From Luteimonas gilva (GTDB taxonomy: Bacteria; Pseudomonadota; Gammaproteobacteria; Xanthomonadales; Xanthomonadaceae), in NCBI RefSeq assembly GCF_005239095.1, contig NZ_SZUA01000001.1, positions 770,848-834,847 on the forward strand: 64,000 nucleotides of DNA, given 5' to 3'. Position 1 is the first letter of the stretch, and every line of letters starts with the position of its first letter. Positions 8,258 through 15,504 of this stretch are shown piece by piece. Under the pieces are notes generated by a model that was not told the DNA's origin, did not search any database, and saw only the letters and a list, made by a program, of their open reading frames with translations. The translations under genes and the position numbers were made by a program.

Positions 8258-10249
8258 CTACCAATGCACGCCGCGCATCAGCGCGGCGAACGCGATCTGC
8301 TCGCCGCTGGGCTGCGTTTCGCCCTTCAGCGCTTTCTTGTCGCCCTTGGCCGCGGCCGAATCCGGGAACAGTTCGAAGGCGGTATTCATCACCACCTCGT
8401 AGGCCTTGGGCGCCACCGCGTTCAGCAATGCGGCGAAGATGCCCAGGCGCGTGGCGATGCGGCTCGGCTTCTCGATGATCGCCCGCACCAGCAAATCCGC
8501 TGCCTCGTCCGGGCTCAGCGTCGGCACGCTGTCGTACATCTTGGTCGGCGCGATCATCGGCGTCTTCACCAGCGGCATGTTGATCGTGGTGAAGGAGATG
8601 CCTTTGCCCGACAGCTCGCCCTGCGCGCAGCGGCTGAACGCGTCCAGCGCCGCTTTCGAGGCGACATAGGCGGAAAAGCGCGGCGAATTGGCCAGCACGC
8701 CGATCGAGCTGATGTTGATGATGTGGCCTTTGCGGCGGTGGGTCATGGTCGGCATGAAGCCCATGATCAAACGCAGGCTGCCGAAATAGTTCAGCTGCAT
8801 GGTCCGCTCGAAATCGTGGAAGCGGTCGTAGCTGAGTTCGATCGAACGGCGGATCGAGCGGCCGGCGTTGTTGATCAGGATGTCGACGTGGCCGTGTTCC
8901 TTCAAAATCTTCTCGACCAGCTTGTCGCAGCTGGTCATGTCCGCCAGGTCCGCGGTATAGGCGAACACCTTGCCGCCCTTGGCCTTCATCTCGTCGCGGG
9001 CTTTGAACAATTCCTCCTGCCCGCGCGCGACGATCACCGTCACCGCGCCCGCCTCGGCCACGCGCTGCGCGGTCGACAGGCCGATGCCCGACGAGCCGCC
9101 GGTGATCACCACCACCTTGTTGCGCACCTTGCCCTTCAGCGTGCGGTCGACGAACAGATCCGGATCCAGATGCCGTTCCCAGTAGTCCCACAAACGCCAG
9201 GCGTAATCGTCCAGGCGCGGCACCGCGATGCCGCTGCCGCGCAGCGCGCGTTCGGTCTCTCGATTGTCGAAGCGGGTCGGATAGGTGATGAACTTCAACG
9301 TCTGCTTCGGGATGCGGAAATCCTTCAGCAACATGCCGATGAAGCGCCGCACCGGCGGCAGGCTGCCGACCGCGCCGCGGATGCTCGGCGGCACGAAGGC
9401 GAACATGCGCGCATCGATCCGCATCGTCATTTCCGGCGCGTGGCCCGCGCGGGCGAAGGCGTTGAGCACCTCGCCCACACGCATCGGTTCCGGATCCGTC
9501 AGGTGGAAGGTATGGCCGTCGAGCTTGGGCTTGTGCGCGATGTGGTCCATCGCGTCGACTACGAAATCGACCGGCACGATGTTGATGCGGCCGCCTTCGA
9601 TGCCCAGGGTCGGCATCCACTGCGGCAGCATTTCGCGCAGCTTCTTGATGAAAGTGAAGAAATAGTACGGGCCGTCGATCTTATCCATTTCGCCGGTCTG
9701 CGAATGGCCGACGACCATGCCGGGGCGGTAGATCCGCCATTTAATCCGCTTTTCTTCGCGGACCAGGCCTTCGGAATCGTGCTTGGTACGCAGGTAGGGA
9801 TCGTCCAGGCCTTCGGCTTCGTCGAACATGTCCTCGCGGAACACGCCCGGATACAGGCCGGCGGCAGCGATCGAACTGGTGTGGTGGAAGCAACCGGCGC
9901 CGATCGCGGCGGCCAGGTCCAGGGCGTGCTGGGTGCCCTCCACATTGGCGGCGCGCTGGCTTTCCGCATCGGCGGCCAAGTCGTAGATGGCGGCCAGATG
10001 GAAGAAATGTTTCACCTTGCCGTTCAGGCCCTTGATCTGCGCCGCGGTGAGCCCGCACTTGGGCGCGGTCATGTCGCCGTGGACGACGACGATGCGGCGC
10101 AGGTCCCAGCCCATCTTCTTGGCGATGGCCTCGAACTTCTTCTGCGAATCCTTGCGCACCAGCACATGGATCGGACCCTTGCGCTTGAGCAGGTTGCCGA
10201 CCAGGTAGCGGCCGAGGAATCCGGTGGCGCCGGTGACGAAATAACTCAT
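8258..10249 (-). CDS. Two-domain SDR protein, probable alcohol-forming fatty acyl-CoA reductase
   Basis: 663 residues with two fused Rossmann domains. The N-terminal extended SDR has TGATGFLGRYLVGNLL at residue 6 and YLRTK near 153. The C-terminal classical SDR has VVITGGSSGIGLSTA near 385, INNAGRSIRRS and YVASKAALDAF. Length, domain order and stretches such as DGPYYFF, LPQW, IEGGRINIVPVDFVVDA and YDSVPTLSPDEA match, from memory, the Marinobacter FAR that reduces acyl-CoA to fatty alcohol with NADPH. The N-terminal half would reduce acyl-CoA and the C-terminal half the aldehyde. Divergent from an acyl-CoA-binding protein, which fits. No wax ester synthase is seen in the window. Confidence 0.85.
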   Translation of the reverse strand: MSYFVTGATGFLGRYLVGNLLKRKGPIHVLVRKDSQKKFEAIAKKMGWDLRRIVVVHGDMTAPKCGLTAAQIKGLNGKVKHFFHLAAIYDLAADAESQRAANVEGTQHALDLAAAIGAGCFHHTSSIAAAGLYPGVFREDMFDEAEGLDDPYLRTKHDSEGLVREEKRIKWRIYRPGMVVGHSQTGEMDKIDGPYYFFTFIKKLREMLPQWMPTLGIEGGRINIVPVDFVVDAMDHIAHKPKLDGHTFHLTDPEPMRVGEVLNAFARAGHAPEMTMRIDARMFAFVPPSIRGAVGSLPPVRRFIGMLLKDFRIPKQTLKFITYPTRFDNRETERALRGSGIAVPRLDDYAWRLWDYWERHLDPDLFVDRTLKGKVRNKVVVITGGSSGIGLSTAQRVAEAGAVTVIVARGQEELFKARDEMKAKGGKVFAYTADLADMTSCDKLVEKILKEHGHVDILINNAGRSIRRSIELSYDRFHDFERTMQLNYFGSLRLIMGFMPTMTHRRKGHIINISSIGVLANSPRFSAYVASKAALDAFSRCAQGELSGKGISFTTINMPLVKTPMIAPTKMYDSVPTLSPDEAADLLVRAIIEKPSRIATRLGIFAALLNAVAPKAYEVVMNTAFELFPDSAAAKGDKKALKGETQPSGEQIAFAALMRGVHW

Positions 10250-10392
10250 GACCTCTCCCGATCGGAACCAGGGCCGCAGCGCGGCCGTCGGAGCCTACGT
10301 TGCCAGAGCCCAGCGCCGCCGACAATTCCCGGGCGTATTGACCACCCTGCCGGTGCGTGCTGTCATGCCCACCATCGCCGGGAGGGTTGACC

Positions 10393-10650
10393 ATGTCCGA
10401 TCTTCAGAAGCGTTTCGAGCAAGCCACCAAGGATGTCCAAGCCCTGCCCGACCGCCCCGACAACGACACCCTGCTGCGCCTGTACGCCCTCTACAAACAG
10501 GGCTCGGAAGGCGACGTGAGCGGCGACAAGCCGGGGTTCTTCGATTTCGTCGGCACCGCCAAATACGAGGCTTGGGCCAAACTGAAGGGCACGGCGCAGG
10601 ACGATGCGAAGAAGAAGTACGTCGACCTCGTCAAGAAGCTGACGAGCTGA
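10393..10650 (+). CDS. Acyl-CoA-binding protein
   Basis: 85-residue four-helix protein that binds long-chain acyl-CoA in the cytoplasm. It shows the full family pattern: FEQATKDV near residue 8, LLRLYALYKQGSEGDVSG near 27, KPGFFDFVGTAKYEAWAKLKG and the C-terminal YVDLVKKL. A strong Shine-Dalgarno (GGGAGG) lies about seven bases before the ATG. It is transcribed away from the acyl-CoA reductase gene with a 143-base shared upstream region, so both may answer to one control; the TetR regulator at 10767 is a candidate. Confidence 0.93.
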   Translation: MSDLQKRFEQATKDVQALPDRPDNDTLLRLYALYKQGSEGDVSGDKPGFFDFVGTAKYEAWAKLKGTAQDDAKKKYVDLVKKLTS

Positions 10651-10662
10651 TCCGAAGCGAAG

Positions 10663-10700
10663 CTCCCTCTCCCGTTTGCGGGAGATGGCTGGGGTGAGGG
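10663..10700. repeat. Short dispersed repeat (CTCCCTCTCCC...GGGTGAGGG type)
   Basis: Imperfect palindromic fragment CTCCCTCTCCCGTTTGCGGGAG followed by GGGGTGAGGG. The same motif recurs around 13575, 53345, 56910 and 63785. It lies between the acyl-CoA-binding protein and TetR genes. Confidence 0.7.
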
Positions 10701-10766
10701 CAAACCCGACGCGACGCACCGCCGGCATCCCGGCACCGCCCACCCCATTCCCGCGCTGACGACCGC

Positions 10767-11393
10767 ATGGCTCGCGAAACCCGCCAACGCATCCTCGATT
10801 GCTCGCTCGCGATGTTCAACGCGCAGGGCGAGCCCAACGTCACCACCAACCACATCGCCGACGAGCTGGAGATCAGCCCGGGCAATCTGTACTACCACTT
10901 CCGCAACAAGGACGACATCATCGAGCAGTTGTTCGGCAGCTACGAACAGCGCGTCGATGCTGCGCTCACCCCGCCTGCCGGACGCTTGCCCGAACTGGAG
11001 GACATCTGGCTGCAATTGCACTTGGTGTTCGAATGCATCTGGGACTACCGCTTCCTGTACCGCGACCTGGTCGACATCCTCAGCCGCAACCGGCGCCTGC
11101 GCATCCGTTTCGCGCGCATCCTCAAGCGCGCGGACGACAGCGCCCACCAGGTGATGCGCGGCCTCAGCCAGGCCGGGGTGATGCGCGCCTCGGCCGCGGA
11201 ATTGGACGCCGCCGCGACCAACATCCTGGTGATCGCCACGTTCTGGCTGAACTACGCTTCGGTGCGCGGCGAAAAGGACGAACAGGCCGCGATCCGCACC
11301 GGCATCGTGCAGGTGATGATGCTGCTGGCGCCGTTCCTGCGCGATGCCGAGCGGGTGCATCTGAACCGGCTGACGCAGGCCTATCAGGAATAG
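10767..11393 (+). CDS. TetR/AcrR family transcriptional regulator
   Basis: 208-residue repressor-type protein. The N-terminal helix-turn-helix covers about residues 3-50 (RQRILDCSLAMFNAQGEPNVTT, IADELEISPGNLYYHFRNKDDI), with the canonical YYHF recognition helix end. The all-helical ligand domain (VFECIWDYRFLYRDL, VMMLLAPFLRDAERVHL) resembles the bacterial-repressor subfamily rather than AcrR. The ATG at 10767 gives the usual N-terminus. Position downstream of acbp and beside the acyl-CoA reductase suggests an acyl-CoA or fatty-acid ligand; that is inference. The next gene starts four bases after its stop. Confidence 0.92.
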   Translation: MARETRQRILDCSLAMFNAQGEPNVTTNHIADELEISPGNLYYHFRNKDDIIEQLFGSYEQRVDAALTPPAGRLPELEDIWLQLHLVFECIWDYRFLYRDLVDILSRNRRLRIRFARILKRADDSAHQVMRGLSQAGVMRASAAELDAAATNILVIATFWLNYASVRGEKDEQAAIRTGIVQVMMLLAPFLRDAERVHLNRLTQAYQE

Positions 11394-11397
11394 CGCC

Positions 11398-12111
11398 GTG
11401 TACCGCGCGCTCGAGCCGGAAGCCATCCTGAGCACCTGCGAGCGCTTGGGCGCGCGCATCTCCGAACGCTTCCCCGGCTCCGGGCTGAGCAAGGTGGGCG
11501 CCGAATTGCTGCTGCTAGCGCGCGAATCGATCTTCGATCTGGAGCGTTTGCGCAAGCCGAATTGGCCGGTGCGCATCGGCGTGGCGGTGATGGCGCTGGT
11601 GGTGATCGCCGCGGCGCTCGGCCTGGCGGCGTCGATTCGCGGCATCGATCCGAACTTCCGCCTGTTCGAATTGCTTCAGGCCGTCGAATCCGCGGTCAAC
11701 GACATCGTCTTCATCGGCATCGCCGTCTATTTCCTGCTGACACTGGAAAGGCGGATCAAGCGGCGCGCGGCGCTGCGCTCGCTGCACCGGCTGCGCAGCG
11801 TGGCCCACGTGATCGACATGCACCAGCTGACCAAGGATCCCGAGCGGTTGCTGTCGCCGGCGATGGCCACGCCCTCCTCGCCGCAGCGCACGATGACGCG
11901 ATTCGAATTGGCCCGCTATCTGGACTATTGCTCGGAGCTATTGTCGATCACCAGCAAATTGGCCGCGCTTTATCTGCAGCACCTGGACGATGCGCAGGTG
12001 CTCAATTCGGTGAACGACATCCAGACCCTGACCGGCGGTTTGTCCGCCAAGATCTGGCAGAAGATCGTCATCATCGACACGATCGCGATGCGCGCCGAGA
12101 CGGCTGCCTGA
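11398..12111 (+). CDS. Uncharacterised membrane protein in operon with TetR regulator
   Basis: 237 residues with a GTG start four bases after the TetR stop, implying one operon. Two membrane helices are visible: about residues 57-80 (VRIGVAVMALVVIAAALGLA) and about 103-121 (DIVFIGIAVYFLLTLE). The second is followed by basic residues (RRIKRRAALRSLHRLRS) that predict a cytoplasmic C-terminal half. That half is helical and ends IWQKIVIIDTIAMR. It contains HVIDMHQLTKDPERLL and DYCSELLSITSKLAALYLQ, which I do not link to any function. Family not recognised. Confidence 0.75.
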   Translation: MYRALEPEAILSTCERLGARISERFPGSGLSKVGAELLLLARESIFDLERLRKPNWPVRIGVAVMALVVIAAALGLAASIRGIDPNFRLFELLQAVESAVNDIVFIGIAVYFLLTLERRIKRRAALRSLHRLRSVAHVIDMHQLTKDPERLLSPAMATPSSPQRTMTRFELARYLDYCSELLSITSKLAALYLQHLDDAQVLNSVNDIQTLTGGLSAKIWQKIVIIDTIAMRAETAA

Positions 12112-12123
12112 CCGAAACGAGAA

Positions 12124-12143
12124 CGCCCCGCGATCGCGGGGCG
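12124..12143. terminator. GC-rich palindrome between convergent genes
   Basis: A perfect 20-base palindrome (CGCCCCGCGA and complement) lies between the convergent stops at 12111 and 12165. The T-tract is weak on the plus side (CTCTTCG) and modest on the minus side (TTCTCGTTTCGG), so it is a possible bidirectional terminator. Confidence 0.6.
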
Positions 12144-12164
12144 CTCTTCGATCCGCAGGACGGA

Positions 12165-12563
12165 TCAGCGGCGAACGGCGCGTGCGCGCTTGGCCGCCGG
12201 ACGCGCGGCGCGACGGGTAGCTTTCGCGGCGGGACGACGCGATTTACGCGCTGGACGGCGGGTCTTCGGCGTCAGGCCCAGCTTGGCCAGCACGGGCGCC
12301 AGGCGCGATTCGATCTCGCCGCCCACCTGCTGGATCTTCGGCTCGACCTGCTCGGCCACGGTCAGCAGGCCGCCGCGCGCGACGGCTGCGGCATCGGCCG
12401 CGAAACGGATCGCGCGAGCGCGCAGCTTGCCGGCTTCTTCGACCGCGATGTCGCCGGCGTTGCGGACTTCGCGACGCGCCACGACCGCCGCGCCGAGCGC
12501 GGCCAGCCACACATGGCGCAGCGTGGTTTCCTTGGCGTTACGGGACTGCTTCTTGGCCACCAT
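12165..12563 (-). CDS. Short phasin-like protein with Arg/Ala-rich tail
   Basis: 132 residues. The N-terminal core has RHVWLAALGAAVVARREV, matching the start of granule-associated phasins, then an amphipathic helix region to about residue 92 (VEPKIQQVGGEIESRLAPVLAKLGL). The last 40 residues are Arg/Ala/Lys repeats (RRPARKSRRPAAKATRRAARP), a nucleoid-binding type tail as in PhaF. It is shorter than the phasin at 6535 and encoded on the other strand. Both have an alanine-rich helix and a basic tail, so both could bridge lipid granules and DNA. Confidence is lower than for the first phasin. Confidence 0.75.
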   Translation of the reverse strand: MVAKKQSRNAKETTLRHVWLAALGAAVVARREVRNAGDIAVEEAGKLRARAIRFAADAAAVARGGLLTVAEQVEPKIQQVGGEIESRLAPVLAKLGLTPKTRRPARKSRRPAAKATRRAARPAAKRARAVRR

Positions 12564-12703
12564 CTTCAGGCTCCGGATCGCCGGCGCGATGCCGGCTTCG
12601 ACCCGCTTAGCCTGGACCGGGCCCGTGGAGCAATCACACTACCCTTGCCAGCCGCCGTTCATCGCGTGATGCTTGCCGTAACGCCAATCATGAAGGACCG
12701 AGC

Positions 12704-13555
12704 ATGGCCGCCAAATCCGGATGGGCCGCATTCCCGTACGACGCCAAAGCCTTCGCCTATGCCGGCGATGCGCTGAAGAAAGCCTGGCCGAAGCTGCACG
12801 CGGGGGATGCCGAACCGTTCCCGGACGCCAAGCGCGCGCAGGCTTTGATCGATGCAGCGGGCAAGGCCGCCAAGGCGGCGAAGGCCGATGCGCTGGCCAC
12901 CGAACTGCAGGACGCGTGGCGCGCTTTCCACCGCGGCGATTTCAAAGCGGCCTTCGATGCGGGTTCGGCGTTGGGTCCGTTCGGCGCTTCGGTCGCGGTG
13001 AAGGCGATCGGGATCCATGCGACCTATCTGGTCGACGACGAAGGCGAAAAGCTCAAGCGTTTCGAACAGGGCGCGAAACTGGCCGAGGCCGCGATCAAGG
13101 CGCTGCCGGACGACGCGAACAGCCACTACCGCCACGCGTTCGCGCTGGGTCGCTACAGCCAGGGCCTGAGCATCGCCAAAGCGCTCAAGCAAGGCATCGC
13201 CGGCAAGGTGCGCGAATCGCTGGACGCTGCGCTGGAGCTGGCGCCCAAGCACGCCGAAGCGCATACCGCGCTGGCGCTGTACCACGCCGAGATCATCGGC
13301 AAGATCGGCGCCATGATCGGCGGCCTGACCTACGGCGCGAAAGCGGCCGAGGCCGAATCGCACATCAAGACCGCGCTCAAGCTGACCCCGGACTCGCCCA
13401 TCGCCCACATCGAACACGGCAACGTGCTGATGCTGCTGTACGGCGACAAGAAGGAAGACGCGGCCGCCGCCGCTTACGAGAAGGCCGCCAAGCTGAAGCC
13501 GCAGGATGCGATGGAAGCGCTGGATGCGGCTTATGCCAAAGAGCAGTTGGAGTAG
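12704..13555 (+). CDS. Tetratricopeptide-like helical repeat protein, unknown function
   Basis: 283 residues without signal peptide or membrane helix, Ala/Lys rich. Helical repeat pairs with TPR spacing are visible: AEAAIKALPDDANSHYRHAFALGRY near 120, VRESLDAALELAPKHAEAHTALALYHAE near 170, AESHIKTALKLTPDSPIAHIEHGN near 220, and YEKAAKLKPQDAMEALDAAY at the end, each with the Pro-x-x-Ala turn of TPRs. The ATG at 12704 is the first of the frame. Probably a cytoplasmic scaffold; the partner is unknown. It is divergent from the short phasin, with a 140-base gap. Confidence 0.8.
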   Translation: MAAKSGWAAFPYDAKAFAYAGDALKKAWPKLHAGDAEPFPDAKRAQALIDAAGKAAKAAKADALATELQDAWRAFHRGDFKAAFDAGSALGPFGASVAVKAIGIHATYLVDDEGEKLKRFEQGAKLAEAAIKALPDDANSHYRHAFALGRYSQGLSIAKALKQGIAGKVRESLDAALELAPKHAEAHTALALYHAEIIGKIGAMIGGLTYGAKAAEAESHIKTALKLTPDSPIAHIEHGNVLMLLYGDKKEDAAAAAYEKAAKLKPQDAMEALDAAYAKEQLE

Positions 13556-13569
13556 CGCCCGCATCCTCT

Positions 13570-13700
13570 CCTGCTCGCGGTTTAGCCCTCTCCCGCTCGC
13601 GGGGTGAGGAGCCCTGCTTGCGACCCACTGGCTCGCAGGGCGCCGAACGCCAACGCGCTATGCGCGTTGGCAGGGACACGGTGGGGTTGGGTGAGGGCCT
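13570..13700. repeat. Mosaic of short palindromic repeats before tRNA-Val
   Basis: The 221-base gap between 13556 and 13776 holds no gene. It contains CCCTCTCCCGCTCGCGGGGTGAGG (about 13585-13609), GCCAACGCGCTATGCGCGTTGGC (about 13649-13671), and a second GGGTTGGGTGAGGGC fragment near 13684. These match the CTCTCCC/GGGTGAGG family seen elsewhere. Confidence 0.6.
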
Positions 13701-13736
13701 CCCAGCCGCCGATACCCTCCCAATCCGACCCAAGAC

Positions 13737-13766
13737 TTGTCCCGCCCCGCCCCCAATCGTTAAACT
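13737..13766 (+). promoter_or_regulatory. Candidate sigma-70 promoter of tRNA-Val
   Basis: TTGTCC at 13737-13742 and TAAACT at 13761-13766 are separated by 18 bases. The -10 ends ten bases before the first tRNA base, as expected for a tRNA promoter. Confidence 0.6.
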
Positions 13767-13776
13767 ATGCGGCCCC

Positions 13777-13851
13777 GGGCGGTTAGCTCAGCGGTAGAGC
13801 ATTGCCTTCACACGGCAAGGGTCGCAGGTTCGAACCCTGCACCGCCCACCA
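13777..13851 (+). tRNA. tRNA-Val (anticodon CAC)
   Basis: Seven-base acceptor stem GGGCGGT pairs with ACCGCCC. The D-arm is TTAGCTCAGCGGTAGAGCA, the anticodon stem-loop TTGCCTTCACACGGCAA has CAC as anticodon, and the T-arm GCAGGTTCGAACCCTGC is standard. A genomically encoded CCA ends at 13851. Length is 75 bases. Confidence 0.96.
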
Positions 13852-13865
13852 AGACGGTTCCTACG

Positions 13866-13895
13866 AAAAGCCACTCTCTCCAGAGTGGCTTTTTA
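13866..13895 (+). terminator. Rho-independent terminator after tRNA-Val
   Basis: Stem AAAAGCCACTCT and AGAGTGGCTTTT with a CTCC loop, running into TTTTTAGTTT, 15 bases after the tRNA. The A-run on the other side could also let it serve the convergent S41 gene. Confidence 0.85.
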
Positions 13896-13944
13896 GTTTG
13901 AGCCGCGCGATGCAGCGACTCGATTTGTCCGCTCCGCATAGTTT

Positions 13945-14868
13945 TCAGCGCGGCGCAGGCGCCGATCGTCCGCTCAGGAACTGACGGGCCGCGTATATCG
14001 GGTCGTCGCCTCCTTTCATGTCGGGCGTCACGCCGCTGCCTTCCCAATTTTTGCCCGTACGCATATTGACGGGCTTGGCGTTGGGAATGGTGATCTTGAA
14101 TCCATGCGGCAGAGGCTGCGGCTCATCCATCAAATTAGCCACGCCGCCGCTCCGGGAGCCGATCACCGAAGCCCTTCCCTCGGCTTGCAGCGAATAGGCG
14201 ACGTACTCGGCCGCGGAACCGGATCGGCGATCGACCAGGACTACCAAGCCGCGGCTATAACCCGCCATGTCGCGCGCGGGCAAATCTTCGGTTTTGGTCC
14301 CTTTCCGGCTTTCGATCCGCTGCACGGCTTTTATTCCGTCGCCAAGGAAGGCGCGCACCAATTGCGCGGCGGTGTCGGCATCGCCGCCGCCGTTTTGGCG
14401 CAAATCGAGGATCATGCCTTCGGTGTCCTTGAGCAAAGCGAATGCATTGCTCAATTTCGTTTTCGCCAAATCCCAGGGATAGAAGGTGGTGAGGCGGAGG
14501 TAGCCGACGTTGCCCTCGAAAACCTTCACCTCCCTCACGCCTGCGTTGCTCGGACCGGCCTCGGCGCGCCATGCCATAAGCCAGTCGGCCTCGGGCTTGG
14601 ACTCGGGTCCGCTTGCGATTCGCTCCACGAAGAAATGGCCGTCGTAAGCGTCCAGGTCGCGATTCAACCGTTCGGCGAACGCGGCCCAGTCGCCGCAGGC
14701 ATCGGCGTACCGATGGCGCTTGGACCAATCACGAACGCTCTCGGCGATCAGGCCGGCTTCGGCCTCGGCGACGTACGTCTGCTCGACGGCCTTCGCTACG
14801 CCATCCAGCACTTCAGCCTGTTGGGGACAAGCGGCCAACAGCGCCGCCAGCAGGACTTCACCGCTCAT
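13945..14868 (-). CDS. S41-family serine peptidase, probable lipoprotein
   Basis: 307 residues. The ATG at 14868 was chosen over an upstream ATG because GAGGAGGTGTCC, a near-ideal ribosome site, precedes it. The N-terminus MSGEVLLAALLAACPQ looks like a minimal lipobox (LAAC) without a positive n-region. The peptidase core has VGYLRLTTFYPW near 140, ILDLRQNGGGD near 167 and a nucleophile loop VDRRSGSAAEY with Ser218. The Lys expected in tail-specific proteases is replaced in GSRSGGVAN, so this is closer to IRBP-type S41 members, or has weakened catalysis. It is divergent from a MarR gene across an AT-rich palindrome. Confidence 0.82.
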   Translation of the reverse strand: MSGEVLLAALLAACPQQAEVLDGVAKAVEQTYVAEAEAGLIAESVRDWSKRHRYADACGDWAAFAERLNRDLDAYDGHFFVERIASGPESKPEADWLMAWRAEAGPSNAGVREVKVFEGNVGYLRLTTFYPWDLAKTKLSNAFALLKDTEGMILDLRQNGGGDADTAAQLVRAFLGDGIKAVQRIESRKGTKTEDLPARDMAGYSRGLVVLVDRRSGSAAEYVAYSLQAEGRASVIGSRSGGVANLMDEPQPLPHGFKITIPNAKPVNMRTGKNWEGSGVTPDMKGGDDPIYAARQFLSGRSAPAPR

Positions 14869-14894
14869 GGACACCTCCTCTTTTCGACGCTTGA

Positions 14895-14920
14895 AATATA
14901 TATAAGCACTAATATATATT
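14895..14920. promoter_or_regulatory. AT-rich palindromic operator between S41 peptidase and MarR genes
   Basis: Arms AATATATATAA and TAATATATATT (one mismatch) flank a GCAC centre in a 59-base divergent intergenic region. In this G+C-rich genome a run of 26 bases that is almost all A/T is conspicuous. Dimeric MarR proteins bind such inverted repeats. The palindrome overlaps plausible -10 boxes for both genes, which predicts shared repression by the MarR protein. Confidence 0.7.
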
Positions 14921-14927
14921 CCGGACC

Positions 14928-15437
14928 ATGACAATGCAACACGCCACATTGGGGACTCTGCTGCGATCCTTGCTGGACGCGTTGGACCCGGCCGTAGCCG
15001 ACGCCTACGCCGCCGCCGGTTTGGATTACAAGCCGCGATATACCCCGATAGTCCGCGCTTTGGCGCGGCATGGACCGATGCGCATCAAGGACATCGCGCA
15101 AGGCAGCGGCTTGAGCCATTCAGCCGTGAGTCAAACGGTGAGCGCGCTGGCTGCGGCAAAATGGGTCGAACTCAAGGCGGGCGCGGACGGCCGCGAACGC
15201 ATCGTCCATCTGACCCGATATGCCGTCTCGCGAATGGCGGCGCTGGAAAGGCAATGGGAGATTACCGCAATGGCCGCCGCGAGCTTGAACGACGACATCG
15301 GCCAGCCGCTCGAGGTCGTCCTGAGAAAAGCCTTGCAGGTTTTGGAGGAAAAGAGCTTCGCCGCACGTCTCGAAGACGCTCGCAACACCGCAAAGGATGG
15401 CAAGAAAAAACGGCCAGCGACCGCAAGCCGTAGTTGA
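14928..15437 (+). CDS. MarR-family transcriptional regulator
   Basis: 169-residue winged-helix protein. The DNA-binding part covers about residues 35-95: YTPIVRALARHGPMRIKDIA, the recognition helix SHSAVSQTVSALAAAKWVEL, and the wing GADGRERIVHLT. Flanking helices would form the dimer interface. The C-terminus is Lys-rich (AKDGKKKRPATA). The start could be the ATG at 14928 or at 14934; neither has a strong ribosome site. It reads away from the S41 peptidase gene, with the palindrome at 14895-14920 only seven bases upstream, so autoregulation is likely. Confidence 0.88.
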   Translation: MTMQHATLGTLLRSLLDALDPAVADAYAAAGLDYKPRYTPIVRALARHGPMRIKDIAQGSGLSHSAVSQTVSALAAAKWVELKAGADGRERIVHLTRYAVSRMAALERQWEITAMAAASLNDDIGQPLEVVLRKALQVLEEKSFAARLEDARNTAKDGKKKRPATASRS

Positions 15438-15504
15438 GAAGCAGTACCCGCCGCGGCAGGCGCGTTCCGCTGTCGCCCGATACGAATCCACCGGAGCCCG
15501 TGAC

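Noticed and set aside
14895-14920. AT palindrome read as a terminator
   Set aside because: It lies between two divergent starts, so an operator fits better.
15397-15504. ATG start of the SnoaL-like protein at 15397
   Set aside because: It would overlap the MarR gene and add a basic stretch before the signal peptide.
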